64,000 nucleotides of DNA from Chaetorhynchus papuensis (Eukaryota; Chordata; Aves; Passeriformes; Rhipiduridae). Position 1 is the stretch's first letter; each line of letters starts with the position of its first letter. Made by a program: the position numbers and the translations under genes. Below the pieces are notes generated by a model that saw nothing but the letters and a program-made list of their open reading frames with translations, did not search any database and had not been told where the DNA came from. Positions 14,001-27,700 of this stretch are shown piece after piece. The DNA is taken from positions 868,001-932,000 of the forward strand of contig VWYX01000257.1 of assembly GCA_013396525.1 (NCBI GenBank), read 5' to 3'.

Positions 14001-15600
14001 TGTAAGCCAATCTTAGAGCTTATCCTTTCTCTCCCAGCTGTCAGGATTTCCTAAATAATTTCCTGCGTAATCCAGCCACAGGTATCAAGGAGAGAAGGGT
14101 CATGAGTCATCCAGGCTCTAAGAGAGGTACAAGAAGGTGGATGACCTTCGAAGGTTTCCTCTGCTTGTTCTTGTTTTCTTTCATTTCCCTCCCATTTGTT
14201 TTGTCACTTTCACCATATAAGCTCAATTTCTTCTCCCAAAAAAGTCATTAGGTGTTTGTCATCCATTCCAGTGGGACCAGGAATAAACTGGAGTTGCAAA
14301 GCTGTTCACTTCAGCCTGCCTTTGCCAAGCTGATCCTGGCTTAATTTTTTTTAACAAGGAAAAAATAAGTAAATACATTTGAATAAAAATTGAACTGATT
14401 CATTTGGCCAGAGGGAAGTGATTCGTTTGGAGGCATCTCTTGGGAAAGCCAGTAATTGAAAAGTTGGATTTTAAAATCATGAATAAAGATACTGATGGTT
14501 CCTGGATTTAATCCAGAAATTCATTATTTAAGGTACACCAGGGTATAGGAGACCTAGGTTCAGTTCTCTCAGCTTTGTGTGAGAACTTGAGGCCATGCCT
14601 CTGGCTTTCCAAGGGAGAGCCTGACCTGCTACAAGCTTCTAGGGAGCCCTAAAGAAGGAGTGTCCTCCTCTCAGACCCTCACATTCTTTTTGTTTGGCTT
14701 CATATAAATGGTCATTTGTTAGAGCAAGGCTCAGAAAGTAGGGATATCCTGTCTGGGTGCGTAAGTTGACCATCATGCTAGAGGAAATCTATTTCTGCTT
14801 CAATAACTATTCAGCTACTTTATGTAGAACAGTTAGATCAGGAGAGTTTGAGAGAGCCGTGTCTCCACCTTGGGCTGCAATACCTCCTTAGAAAAGATCA
14901 GTGTCTTCTAGGAGCGAGCCTGGTATTTCCCCCACAGAGTTAGGTTTGGATTACCCAGCAGCATCAGATGAGCATGGTTGTGCTCCAGCCACACAACCAA
15001 ACCCTGCAGCAGGAGCTTACTTCAGTGCTTCTGGGTTATGTACTGGGAGGGAGAAAGGCTGAGCAGCCTTCTCGAGTTGCATCTAGTACATGGTGTGTCT
15101 CTAGCAAGGTTCAGTTACACCTTGTATTTGTCCTTGGTTCTGAATAATTTCTATAAATGGCTTTTAACCCTGAGTGTGAGTCCTATTCTGATCAAGGTGG
15201 GTGTGCAGTTATCTATTCATCATGCACATGGGTCCTCTCTCTTTTTGGAGAGCCTACAGAAGATGGAATATTTTGTCTAACACTTCAATACAAAGGGAAG
15301 CAAATATGAATAGCTAAAATGGGGAGGGCTGTGTCTAAATTATTGTCCTTTGCTAAATGCCACCCATGCCAAATGCTGCAGCTTGGGCTGTAAAAGATTC
15401 AGTGAGGATAGTCCCTAACAGATTTTGTGTCAGAATCTGACTGCTGAATTATCTTGTAAGTGCCTCTCACCTTTCCCTGAAATGTGGTCAAATAAATGAC
15501 TTTTTGGCAGCAGGTATGGGAAGTCACTGCCTGGTTCTCACTCACAGGTGAGTAGCTGATTTGCTTTCCTTTACTCTGTTTATTTTATGTCCTTCTGCAG

Positions 15601-15771
15601 GGAAGGCTGCTTGTCCCCCATCAGCCCAGAGGCATGGCCCCTTGTGCAATCTTTCATATGCCACAACCGAACGTTCATCCTGGACGGCCACGTGCAGCTG
15701 AAGACGAGTCTGCAAACCCAGGAGCGACACCTTTTCCTCTTCACAGACCTTCTGGTTGTTGCCAAGTCCAA
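15601..15771 (+). CDS. ARHGAP20: ARHGAP20 exon A: start of PH domain
   Basis: First recognised coding exon, residues 1-56 plus two bases of codon 57. It follows a good polypyrimidine tract and CAG acceptor and ends at a GTGAGT donor. The product includes FILDGHVQLK and QERHLFLFTDLLVVAK, the first strands of a PH domain (lipid or protein binding), in the form typical of ARHGAP20. Its first base completes a codon whose other two bases lie in an upstream exon, so this cannot be the first exon. The next exon is 5.1 kb downstream. Confidence 0.95.
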
Positions 15772-18700
15772 GTGAGTGTGGCCCCTCAGGCACTGCTCCT
15801 GCAGAGCAGACCTTTTCTTCAGTGGAACATAGCATGGATTTTCAGAATGCTTTTTTAGTAGCAAATCTTCCCTAAATCATAAGGAAACGTTTCTATTTTG
15901 ACCTCTCTAGGCATCTTTGAAAACCTCATAGCCACAGAGGAATTTCAGGATGCAGAATTTTATGAACATATCAGATATTCTTTGATATATTTCATGTTTT
16001 GGGTCATCTTCTCCACTTTAGGAGTGCAGTGTCACAAAAGACTCATTGGCGCTCAGCTGTGTCCATTGTGCTAAGTTCAACTTCTTATTTTCGACAGGTC
16101 CTCTTCAGTCCCGCGGGGTTTGGATAACACCAGTGCTTGTGTTGTGGAGGGGTTAGAGGTCTTAATCCTTACCTGGAAGCTGCTTTGACACACACCAGGG
16201 ATGAGCAGCTGTATAAAAATAGAGATTGCAGGCGGCACTGCGGTGTCTGTCTCTGTAGGTTGTCCTGTGCCAGAAGGAGCATGGGGAAGGGTAGGCGATG
16301 CTGAGCAGTCTGGGTAGTGTTCATGTGTAATCAGGCTTGCTGTTGAGCTCTGATTATTCACTGTACCATTCACAATTAAATCACATTTACAAGCTGTGTC
16401 TAGCATGCCAGCTTCATGCAGCATTTGTGGTTTAAGGCAATTTTAGAGGGTGCTTTCACTTGTTGTTATGGGTTGTGGAGAAATAATAATAAAACATCCT
16501 GATGTAGCTTCACTCTCTGTTAGGCGCTGTGTTGTGGTTTCACAGGATGGGCAGTCTCAACGTGAATCCTGGGCTTTTGCAATGTGTCATTTCGCTTAAG
16601 CAATTGTTTCAGGGGCTTCTGGGAAAAGCCAGAAGAAATCTGTGTTTTCTGTAGAAATCTGAGCTGTGTCTGAATCACACATAGTAAACATAACCCCCCC
16701 CAGATGAACTCCCTCACTTGATGTGGTGTGACAACACAGAGGATATTTTACACAAAACATGTTCCGCTATGGGTGGGTGGTGAACATAATGATATTTAGG
16801 GGAAATCTTGGTATTCTACCAGCAGTAGCAATAACAGCATTGTTACCGTATTGATTTTTGTTTGTTGCTTGTTTAGGGTGGAATTCACCTCACCTAATTG
16901 CAGCTGTAAAGTGAAATATTTGCACCTTACCTAGGTTTCTAGATTGCTCTTATAGTCAGTGAGGCAAAACCAGCTCCTCACTGCGGCAAACTTACCTTGG
17001 CTGAAAGAGCATTGATAGGTGGGTGAGGGGAGTCATGCTCTTGGGGGCCTCTCACTCTGTCCACTGGCTTTCCAGAGGGCATGGTCCACTAGCTCAGCTC
17101 CTAAATTGTAGAGGAGTACAGTCAGGAGGGATAAAGCCCCCCTTCCCTGGTCAGCCTGCTGAGCAGAAGCTGTGTTACAGACCCAGGCTGAGCTGCACAT
17201 TACTGCAGGTTTGGCTGGGTCCCAGTGGGACTATTTTCATAGGAAAGCACTAGTTGGTGTAACCGCACAAAAATCTGGTCCCCAGGGAGTAATAACAGCT
17301 CTTACAGCATGGGATTTTATGTGGGGAAGAGATACAATGTTTAAAAAAGGTGGAAGAGAACAATTTGTGCTTTTGCACAAAGGGGGGAGCAAGTCTTTGA
17401 AAGAAATGGTAAAAATAGTATTTTGAGTGATTTTGCTTCATGTATTTTGAAGAACTAATTGGGTTGTTCTCTCTACAGCTGCCCTGTCAGCAATTAAAGC
17501 ATCAGAGCTGTCACTAATGAATACTACTTAAAAATCAGCATTTTTAAAGCTGTCTCACACTTAAATGCCAATGCTGATTCCTAGAAGGAAAACCCGAGTG
17601 TGTGTATTGCTATGTGGCCGTGACTGTTGATAGCAGCTGTTTAATAGCAGCTACAGAGTCAAAGCAATAAGACTAGGACAGAATTAATGATACAGTTGAA
17701 TCTGACTTAACTTCAGAATTACTCCTTGTGAATAATTCTGTCTTAAGTAGTTTTTTTGTTTTGGGCATGTGAACCCCTAAGGTATCTTCGGTACAGCTGG
17801 GCCCTGTGCGGGTGTGAGCTCAGCTGCAGGTGACCGGTCACTGTACAAATGGAGCTCATGTACAATCAGGCTTTGTATGATCAGCAAATGGGTGCAAGTT
17901 TTTCCTAAAGAGAACAAGTGTCTTGTGTCCTCTGAGCTTGCTGAGTAAACTGCTTGTACAGCACCAAGCTCCTGCTTAAAGGCAAAAAATTGGCATAGCT
18001 CCCATTGAAATTTGTGAGGGTAAGTTGTCTCCACAACTGGTTCATCTATGACTTTGGACAAGGGGCCTGTAGGTTCATTTTTTTTCTACTTCCTAATAAT
18101 TTCTGAAATATAAACTCTTACAGTTTCCTATGATGCATTATACCAGTTTATAAAAAATAAGAATGATACTCACATGCTGTGCTCCTCTGCTACCCTGTCC
18201 TTCACTACCTTTATGTGAGGATTAAGTCAAAAAATGTATTGACTGAAAGAGTTTTTCTCACTAAACCAAAGCTAAGTATGTAAAATGTTATACTCTTTTT
18301 TATATATTGATTAGATTTCTTACAGAGAGCGTATGTTTTTATTTGGCAGAGTAAATATTTCAAGGATCTGTCAGTTTAATGATGAAGGTGTCTCTTGTAA
18401 GTTTTTGGGTGGGGGACACAGAGAAATGGTTTCCTTTTTCTCCTTTGTGATGTGCAGCTGTGTACATACATGAGCCTTTTAAGGGTATTTTCCCAAAGTG
18501 GCTGGACATAGAAATTAAGGGCTGAGTGCATACATGGAATTACGGTAGCAGTCTCACAGTAGATCCATAAATGCTTTTGTCAGAGGATTCCGTTAAGGAG
18601 ATTAGCAAATCTAGAGAGAAATTAATCTTCCATTTATTATTGATTGCCTGCAAGGTATCCAATTGTAAGCAAAAGGAACTGTGTGTACTCTGCAGTGGTG

Positions 18701-21700
18701 GCATAATTTGGGATGTGTCAATACCTACAGCACTGGTGTTCATGATTTTTCTGTTCATTTCAGTGGATTTGGGATCTGCCTGATATTTACAGTAACATTT
18801 GCTAGGGGACTTCCTTAAAAAATATATAATACTCATTAGATTGTTACTGTACTGATTTTTTAAATGTTCTGTCATGCTGCTTCCTTAGTCAGCAATGATA
18901 TATTAATTTCTAAAGGTAATGCTTTGGCACTTAGATAGAAGACCCACGTTTCACAAATGCTGAGAAGATGTGGCTTGCATGAAGAACATGGCAGATAGGG
19001 ATAAAATTATACTTCAGGCTGTCTAGATGTTAATGGAGGCTACTGTTTCAGTGCCTCTGGAAACCAGGCCACTTGAATACTGATAATAGCTGAAAGCTGT
19101 GACCAGGCATGGCAAACAGGGTAAGAATATACATCAAGCATGATTGGAGAACATCCTTGTGTTTCTGCCAACACCCTGCTGACACCCGCTACTGGCACTG
19201 TAGGGGTCTGGCTTTATGGACTGTAAAGGTTTAAAAAATGAAACAGCATGTAGAGTGCTCACTGTACTGGGTAATGGCAAAAAGAAGTCGAGGAGAAAGG
19301 GAGGGTCAACAGATTGATTGGGTGGAGTCAGACCAGACATCACTTATTGACAACTACATTAGTATTCACAACTGTATTTTTTTGTAAATCTACATTTTCA
19401 CAATTCATTCCATGGTCAGTCAGAATACAGTGATTTTTGTATTCTTGACAGACCTTACTTGTTGCATCATAAACTGATTTTGTAACAAGCATGTTGAAAT
19501 GTGCTCCTGTACTTTAAGTTTCTCTTTGACTGGGTAGCAAAAGGTAATAAAGAGAAGTGAGATGTTCAGCTGATCAGAAGACTCTGTAGTCTTAGGTTTG
19601 ACATGCACTGATGGTTCTTTCTTGACCTTCCTCTGAATTTGCTGTACTATCCCACCACACCTGTTAGCACAATGTCACCTGGAAACCTCAGACCAGCCAG
19701 GTTCATCCATGTCCTCTTTAAAGCCACAAGGTTCAAGTGCTTTCATGTTTCAGACTGTATTAGTTCAGTTTGTGCTAAATCAAATATCTTTTAAATGAGA
19801 CTAATCTCAGAGAAGGTAGTCCATGTGTACCAAAGCTCTAAGGAACAGCTTACCTGGCATGTTTATTCATAGAGCACTAAGCACCATGGTGCCCAGCACT
19901 GTCCCCATCCACATTTGCAGCACACTGGTGAGCTGATGTGCTCTTGGTTTCAGGGAGGGGGCACTTTTCCTCCAGCCTTTCCCTTCTGGCCCAGGAGAAC
20001 CATAGCTCAGGTAATTCAGTCTGCAAGGCTTGAAGGAGGTGGCTGTCGCAGTGCTACAGAGCTGGATTGACTTCGGGAGTTTTTATGTGTTTCTCATGTA
20101 GCACTAGCACTCACTAATCCTACAAAAGAAGGAGACCTATAAAGAGAAAAGAGGTGAAGTTAAATGTGAAATTCTGTACGTTTGACCTTTACTCAATTGT
20201 TTAGTAGCAAAAGCACAGGAAGGGCCAAATTTTTAAGAACTGGGAAAATTATGTGTTTTCCTTGTAGATGAGTAAATATTTTGAGAATGCACAAGGTCCT
20301 GGCTCATTCTGCAAGTGTTGTGGTCCTAAAGCTGCCACGTAGAAAGTTTGTGAAGGCTGTGTGGTGACCTGTGCAGCAGTTAACACAAATGGCAATTTTC
20401 TGCTTGTTCTTTGTTCAGGTTTGCTTCTTTTGCCCTGGCCCAGTTGTCACTACTTAAACTCATCATAATTTTTGACCCTGAGGCTCAGCAATAGAACTGT
20501 ATTGTGAACTCCTCAATGACATTAAAGTCACTGAAAGGAGAGTCAAATACAAGTGGCAATCTTTGCCTCGTGGTGAGATTTGGAGGGGAACTCTACACAA
20601 GGACAGATTCTCCCAAGAAGGGACATGTCCAGGGATGCCACAAGCAATCTGTTTATCCCACAAATAAGAGATTTGTTGATCCCATTTAAATGAAAAAGTG
20701 GTATATTTTTATATGCAACCTGATAAAACTTTTTTTTAAACTGAAGCAGAAGTGCTTCTTCTGTCAGCTCCAGTGCAAGCCTCACATGTGCCTGAAGGAA
20801 AAAAAACCTCTAGTTGTTTATTCTGCCATCTGTGTTTTCATGTGTGTGACACACCTGTGAATTTCTGCCTGCAGGTCACACTCTCATTTCAAACTTAAGT
20901 GCCAAGCACGTCTCTGTGAGATGTGGACAGCATTTTGTACAGAAGAAGTCTGTGAGGGCAGCACAGACCCAGACCGGTCCTTTGTTTTGGGCTGGCCCAC
21001 TACAAACTGTGTGGCAAATTTCAGGTAAGAATTGAGATATATTTTATTTAACAAGTTACATAAATGTTTTTAGGCTGACAGGTGACGAGACTATCACAGA
21101 TTCATTTCAGCACCAGTGAATGTGGGGAGCAGGAACTTGCTGATTCTCTAACCAATTCCTTCTACTGCTTAGAGCAAGGTGCCCTCCATACCTCATCTTC
21201 CATCTCGCTTATTATTTTAGAAATTGAGAAAATACGTGATTTGGCAAAGCACGTTCTGTGCTGCAAACTTGCTCAGTGGAAATTACCTTTTTTTGTATAA
21301 CCTGACAAACACCTTGGCTAATTAATAAGATGAACTACAAATATTAAGCAGCCAAGCTAATGAAAGGATCAAAGTCTTGTAAGACAGCTTTAGACAGAAG
21401 GCCATGTATTAGAAGTAGCAGGAAACAAACAGTTGAATACTGACCTTGTCCTATTTCTCTTTTTGATTTAATTGTGCCAGAGAAAATGTCAAATTTCCTC
21501 TTAAAGCAGAATCTCTGCATTTTAATAGAGTGAAAAATTTTTGGTCTGTCTTTGCAGCATTGACTGTAAGACACATAAGGGCTGTAGAGGTAATTTCAGT
21601 GATTAGGATAATTTTAGTCACAGCAGGAGGGCTCTTTCGTCACTTTGGATGAGGGAGGGCACATCCCCCTGAAATCCCAGCTGCTTAGCCACAGTAATTT

Positions 21701-24700
21701 GCCTGGGTCTTGGAAAACACATTTTCTTCTTTATCAACAGAGAGCAAAAGCTGAAGTATCCAGCTTAATTTCTGTGTCACATTGTCCATACCTAATGACA
21801 ATGTTGTCTACAAACTGCACTCTCTGGAGCTGGTTGTGCTGTTTATGTTTTTTACTCTTAGTAGTCCTGAAACAAAGATGGAATTTTCTATTGATTTTCA
21901 ATTGAAATCTTGCCAATAAATGGGAGCTTTGATCTAAAGACAGTATGTGGTCCTTTATAGATGTGTGAAAGTAGTTGAATAGGAAAGCAGTAGCTTCAGT
22001 CAAAAAAAGAGATTTTACAGAAGTGAAATTATTTTATGTCTGGAGGTACACAGAAAAATCTAAAGTGCCATGTGTGAGTCCATAGATGACTGTCCAGCAG
22101 AACTGAAACAACCAAATTAGAGTCATATTTTTAACATTTATAAAGTGCATTTCCCTCGCAGTGTCATTGAGTAGGTTTGTAGTTCCCTAAATGCCTGCTC
22201 TGGAAATTTGAAGAACGTGATTTGCAAAAGCAGCAATGGGAATAGCAGTTTCATCTGGGACAGGATTTAAATCAAGAAAGTTGAAGCAAAATTAGGTTAG
22301 ATTCCTTGAACTGTCATATTATTAGCTACATTTAACTGGACAGCTTTGTATCCTTCAAAGTATACACATGAGATAAAGATAAATGAGATAGGCCTTAAAA
22401 TGTCCAAAGTTAAACTCTACTAAGTACAATGGGCTGATATGTACTTTGTGATGTGCTGATAAACAAGTAATAAATTAGAAGGTAATTAGAATAGTGAAAG
22501 TGGAAAGAAGTCTGTGTACCTGAGGAAATACCTTTAAGCTTTTGAATTAAGCTCTTTTTTTAAAGTGCTCTCCTCTTCTATTTGGACATTACTTTAAGAA
22601 CTCAACACATTTTCTACTGAATTAACTGGTAAAGGTTTACCTTCTGTGGCAAAAACTGGTAACTGGGGCTTTTGATCTCCATGGCAGGCTTTTCAGTTGA
22701 CTTTACTGGGAAGCAGACTTTTCATTCAAATCTGGATAAACCTTTTAGGTTTTGTAGGTATTTATGAAATTGCAATGAAGAAAAAGTCCATTCCATTGTG
22801 GTTTGTGCTTTGTACAAGGACTGTTTTGGTAGTAGAATAATGGCTGATTTGTCCTGGTTTTCTTTGATTCTTTCAGGTCTGCAGAACAAAAGGAAACATG
22901 GCTGTCTTTTTTGCAAAGGTACTTTATTATATGGTCTTTAAAGACACTGCAAAGAGTCCCGGTCTAGACGAGTGATTCCCAAGCTGTGGTGCCTATGCCA
23001 TCATGATAGATAACCTCTTTCAAAGTGATATTAAAGAAAAGAAAATCTCATGTCTTCTCCCTCAGAAGATGTTGTGTGCTTTCATGCAACAATCACTGTG
23101 CAAGGAGGAATTGCTTCCCTGTGCTCAGCAGAAAGCTGGAGCAATTCCTGTCACACATTGTTCCTTCCCAACACTGCAGCAGGAGCTCTGCCACCATGGC
23201 TCTAGTTGAGCCTGGAGGTCTTTCCACACTGATGGCATTTAAGCAAGCCCAGCTCAGGAACCTCTTCTCTAACCTGTCTGTTGCTCAAGGCCAGCTGTAT
23301 TTTGTTCTTAAAAAACATGCCCCAAGCTGGAGGGTGAGGTGGGAGGGTTTGCATAAGTAGAGCTGTCCTACTTCATTCTGTGTTTGGACAGAAAACTACT
23401 AGTGATGGTTCTGTTTTCTGGTCACCCAGGTCTTGTGTCTTTATGTGATTCTTCAGAGTACCTGGGTTGTTTAAATCATCCTTGCTGGGATGATTTCCAG
23501 TTCTCTGTTGTCCTGTTCAGTCCTTAGAACTAGTCTGTACTGATGTAAGTGATTCCTGTAGGAGTCTTTAGTGCAGACTGAGGTGTCACAATGATAGGTA
23601 GTTTTAGCTTGATTTTTTCTTTTCACTATCTCTGCTTTCTACAATAAACTTCAGTACAACAGGGCATTACTGGGGCCACAGTCAGCATCCTTTCCAGATA
23701 CTGCTGGATGCTTTCTTGTCCTCAGAGATCTTTCTACTGCGGTACATCTGCAAACAATCCCCTTCTTACCGAGTTACTGCTTGATTGCTGTATAAATCTG
23801 CATCTTGCTATTTATGTGTGCAGTATTAAAAATTTACTTGTTTTGTACTTGTTTTGTCAGTCGAATAAGAGAAGAGAAGGAAAAAGACAATCCTAAGACC
23901 ATTCCTCTGACAATAATTGCAAAGGACGTGGGAACTTGTGCATATGTAAGTGTTCTTGAGCTAACCAGGGGTCTAAATCCACATCACCTATGAGTGCTAT
24001 TCACCTGCGAGTCCTTTGGATATTGAGAGGGTTCCTTTGGTTTGCAATGTGCTTTAAGGATTCAGCCCCTTGAAAAGGCTTGGTATGGTCAGCCCTGATA
24101 TGTTTTTTCCCTGTGCTTAGTATATTATTTCCATTTTAAAGACAGTGTGCTTGGTAACAAATACTGGTTCTGGCACATGAACTAAGTGAAGTCCCAAGAA
24201 ACACCTCTAGCAGAATTTATGCATAAGCATCTCCAGAAATGTCAGTACGATGTTTCCTTTCTTTTTTTTGCTTGTAAAGCTTACCCAAATCCACAACTGC
24301 CTTCATTAAATTCTGCAAAGTTGTGGTTGTTTTATTGTTTATAATGATTTTCATCAGTAAGGCAGTATATAAGAACACCCTGAAATTGCCTTAAGCATGT
24401 TATTCATCAGATAATTGATGTTGGTAAATTTGTAGGCAAAGAGAAGATGGTAAAGGAAGGTCATCCAGAGAGTGGTTTGTACCTTTCTGACTACATAATT
24501 TTTAACCAGTTTAAGCTAAATTCTCATATGTATCCAGTTCCATAGAGATACCCTTGCATTCAGTGATAATCCATCCATTCTTCCTCTGCTTTTTGTCTTT
24601 TCTTTCTAACTCTGCTTGTGACATCTGTATTTCAAGCTCAGAATCCTAAGGAGCCTGGGCAAGGGCATAAGAAATTTTCACAGAAGTTAGATTTCACTGT

Positions 24701-27700
24701 AAGTCTTTGCCCAACAATGAATCTCCACTTAGATTTCTATATTTGCATAAATGTAAGCATAAAGGAGTCTGCCTTTTTCTTTTTTTTTTCCCCAGAAAAT
24801 CATTATTAAGGTAATCAGTGATAGAATTGCCAGGTTGCTAATACAAAAGTTAATAAACAATACTGATGATTGTGACAGGTCAAATGCAGGACTGCAGATC
24901 AAGGTCTGCTCAGGTGTAAAAGTCTATAAATCATACATGCACTCAGGAGTTGCAGTCTTGTACCAGGGTTTGTTGTTGTTAGGGTTTTTTCAAAGTCTTT
25001 TCTCCTTAGCTATAATTAGCTCTTGTGCCATGTATGGTCTCTTGATACTGACAGTCCTAGGAACGACACACTGTAGTCTAGATATTATCAGTAATAAAAC
25101 AGAGGAGGAACAGATGGAAATTTTGTGATGCAAATAGTTCTTATGGTGCTGTGGTTCCTGTGCTACAGCAGCTGGAGATGCCCAAGAATTATTTCATTTT
25201 TGGACACTAGGGAAGGCTGAACACAAGGCACAAACTATATTCTAGCCAAGAGCAAAACTTATGCAAATGTGCTGACCTACTCCTGAGAGCCAGATGTCAT
25301 TGCTTCAGGCAAATGTTAAATTTTTTATGGTATGAGCGTTCAGATCTGTCCTGAAGCGAGATATACAGTATTCTCACTACTTTCCTTTCATTACCATGAC
25401 AGCTTGTTACTGTCAGAGACTTACACAAATGTACAGCTCAGATCTTTTTTAAATGCAAGATGTCAGGGGTTTGTTTCACCTGAACATCTTATGGCCAGCA
25501 TAAAATTGACGTGCTACACAAGGTGCCAGGGTATTGCAAACTGTCTTGAGACTGGCAGTAAACATGTACATCCCAGCTCTGCTACCTTCCCTTCCTTGGG
25601 CCATCAGGTATGCCTGGGTGGTTTGTTGCAGTGGGCTTGCCTTTGTTTTGCCAAGGCTTTAGTCTGGCCACGAACCAGCTGCAATCCAAAGCTGTGTAGT
25701 CCTGTTGGCAGAGCCAAGCCAGCCTCTACCCAGGGCTTAGTGACTTGTGCTTGGTGTGTGGAGTTGGCTGGGAAGTGAGGCCAGTGTGGGTGTGATGCTG
25801 CAAGCACTGGAGCCACCCATGGAGCTGAGGTGCAGAGCACTGCCCAGCAGTGCAGGAGCAACACTGGTGCCAGGCAGCTGGTGCTGAAATCTCACTCTGG
25901 AAAGACTGCCCGTGGAAAGTGGCTTTGGCTGACACAAAGCTTGGCACTTGGTGCTGGTCGCCGTAGTTGGTTAAGAAGTGGTGTCTCTGCTGCTCCATGC
26001 TTTTCCAAATTGCCTATCAGCAGATTCTGGAGGATGCTGGAGAGGCAGTGTTTTAACTGGATGGAACATTACCAAGAGGAAGTGCTTCTGGTACTGAGCC
26101 TAATCTAGCTCTGAGAAATCTATATAGAATGTGGGAAAGGTTATAAGGATGAACAGCCTGTGTACAATACTTTCTTACCACAGAGATCCAGAGTTGAAAA
26201 GGACAGAAATTAATAATTGATACTTCACTGAAAAAAACTCCCTGAAATGTTTCATTTTTTCAAAGGAAACTTGCATGCTTTTAAATTAATCAAACCATTA
26301 TATTTCCCTTATGCAATGTTTAAAAGTGCAGTTAGTGGTTCTGACTTTTTGCATATTTTAATGTGGAAGTCATGTCCCCTCTTTCTTTTGATTGAGCTGT
26401 TGGGGGAGCAGAAGCAAATACAGAAAGTATGTGACAAAGCAGAGGAATCAAACCTTGGTCTCAGACAACTGGACTTTTATCTATGTAGTATAATTTATTT
26501 ATCAAGTAAAATTTTAACAGGATATTCTCATTTTTTCTAACAATGAATTATGCAGAGCTACTACACTTCAGATACTCTTTGCAAATCCAAACTTTTAATG
26601 CCACTTTCCCCTTCCCCTTTTTTCTGTTCACAGTCAAAAACCCTAAATGTAACCAATGTTGATACAGCAAATGATGTAATTCTGATGGCCCTGCAGCAGC
26701 TGGGAATTAATGTAAGTCCTTGCACCAGTTTTAATGAGTCTTTTTTTGTAGTTACTTTTAACAATCAGATCTTCCCTTGCACTTTCCAAGTCTTAGGATA
26801 TGAGCATTAATTAAATCCTTTAACACATCAGTTCAGAGTTGTTGAAATGCAGCAGAAGTGCCTTGTTAACGTATAGACCTCTGGAGATTATCAAGTGCCT
26901 TAAGAGTTTTGAGTGAGCCTCTCATCCCTTTAAGGGATCAGCCATGTTTCAAGTTGCTTTCAAATCTCTTTTGCTGATGCCTAAAAGGAGATATCTTGAC
27001 ACAAGAAGTGAGAGTTTGATGGAGCTCCTTTTGCATGCTTCAGTGTGAACAAGAAGCCTACTTTGTTAGTTGGTTTCAAAATGTGCAAACATGCATGGTC
27101 AGCTGTGTCCCCAGATTGCACTGCTCTCAAGTGTCCCAGTCAGGCACTCTGAATATCCATGGACCTTTGGAGTTCTGTGAGACACGAATGTAACTAAGTG
27201 ACTGCATGGCATGTGAATGCACCCAATTGAAACAGTGTCCTGAAACCGTTTTGGAAAAAGGCTTTTACAGGGTTTATGATAATGCAGGGTAGCGTACCAG
27301 ACAGATGCAGTGATCCCTGCTAGATCAAGTGCTGCCTCAACTGGCTTCCTTTGCTCTAAACCAGGCAAGGTGGTGCCTCAGGTGTAGTAGAGAACCAGTG
27401 CCAGGGACAAGAATTCTGGCTGTGTCACTGTGTTTCACAACGTGGCTCCAACCAACACTGATGATCATATAGAAGCTCCTGGATGACAGCTTTTTAACTG
27501 GTCTATCAGCCTGCTGTTTGGGTAGCTGGATTTTTTGAAATGTTTTACCCTTGATGCATGTGTTGATCTCATTGCATGGAATCTGGCAAGTCTTTCCTTA
27601 CCACAGCCCTAAGTGTGAAGAGTCAAATATGATGAGTAAAATGTAACTGTTATGCATCCCTTGGGCTTCTGGAGACTCCCAGCATAAGTTGGAGTAACCT

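Larger units (their letters stand above)
2626..15600. other. Upstream or 5' intron of ARHGAP20
   Basis: Apart from the CR1 pieces, the gap and the pyrimidine tract, no coding exon was recognised. The block at 2626-2960 is GC-rich with open frames in all registers but no family signal. A (GT)n run lies at 3649-3666. Because exon A begins inside a codon, at least part of this stretch should be intron if the preceding exon lies upstream. Confidence 0.6.
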
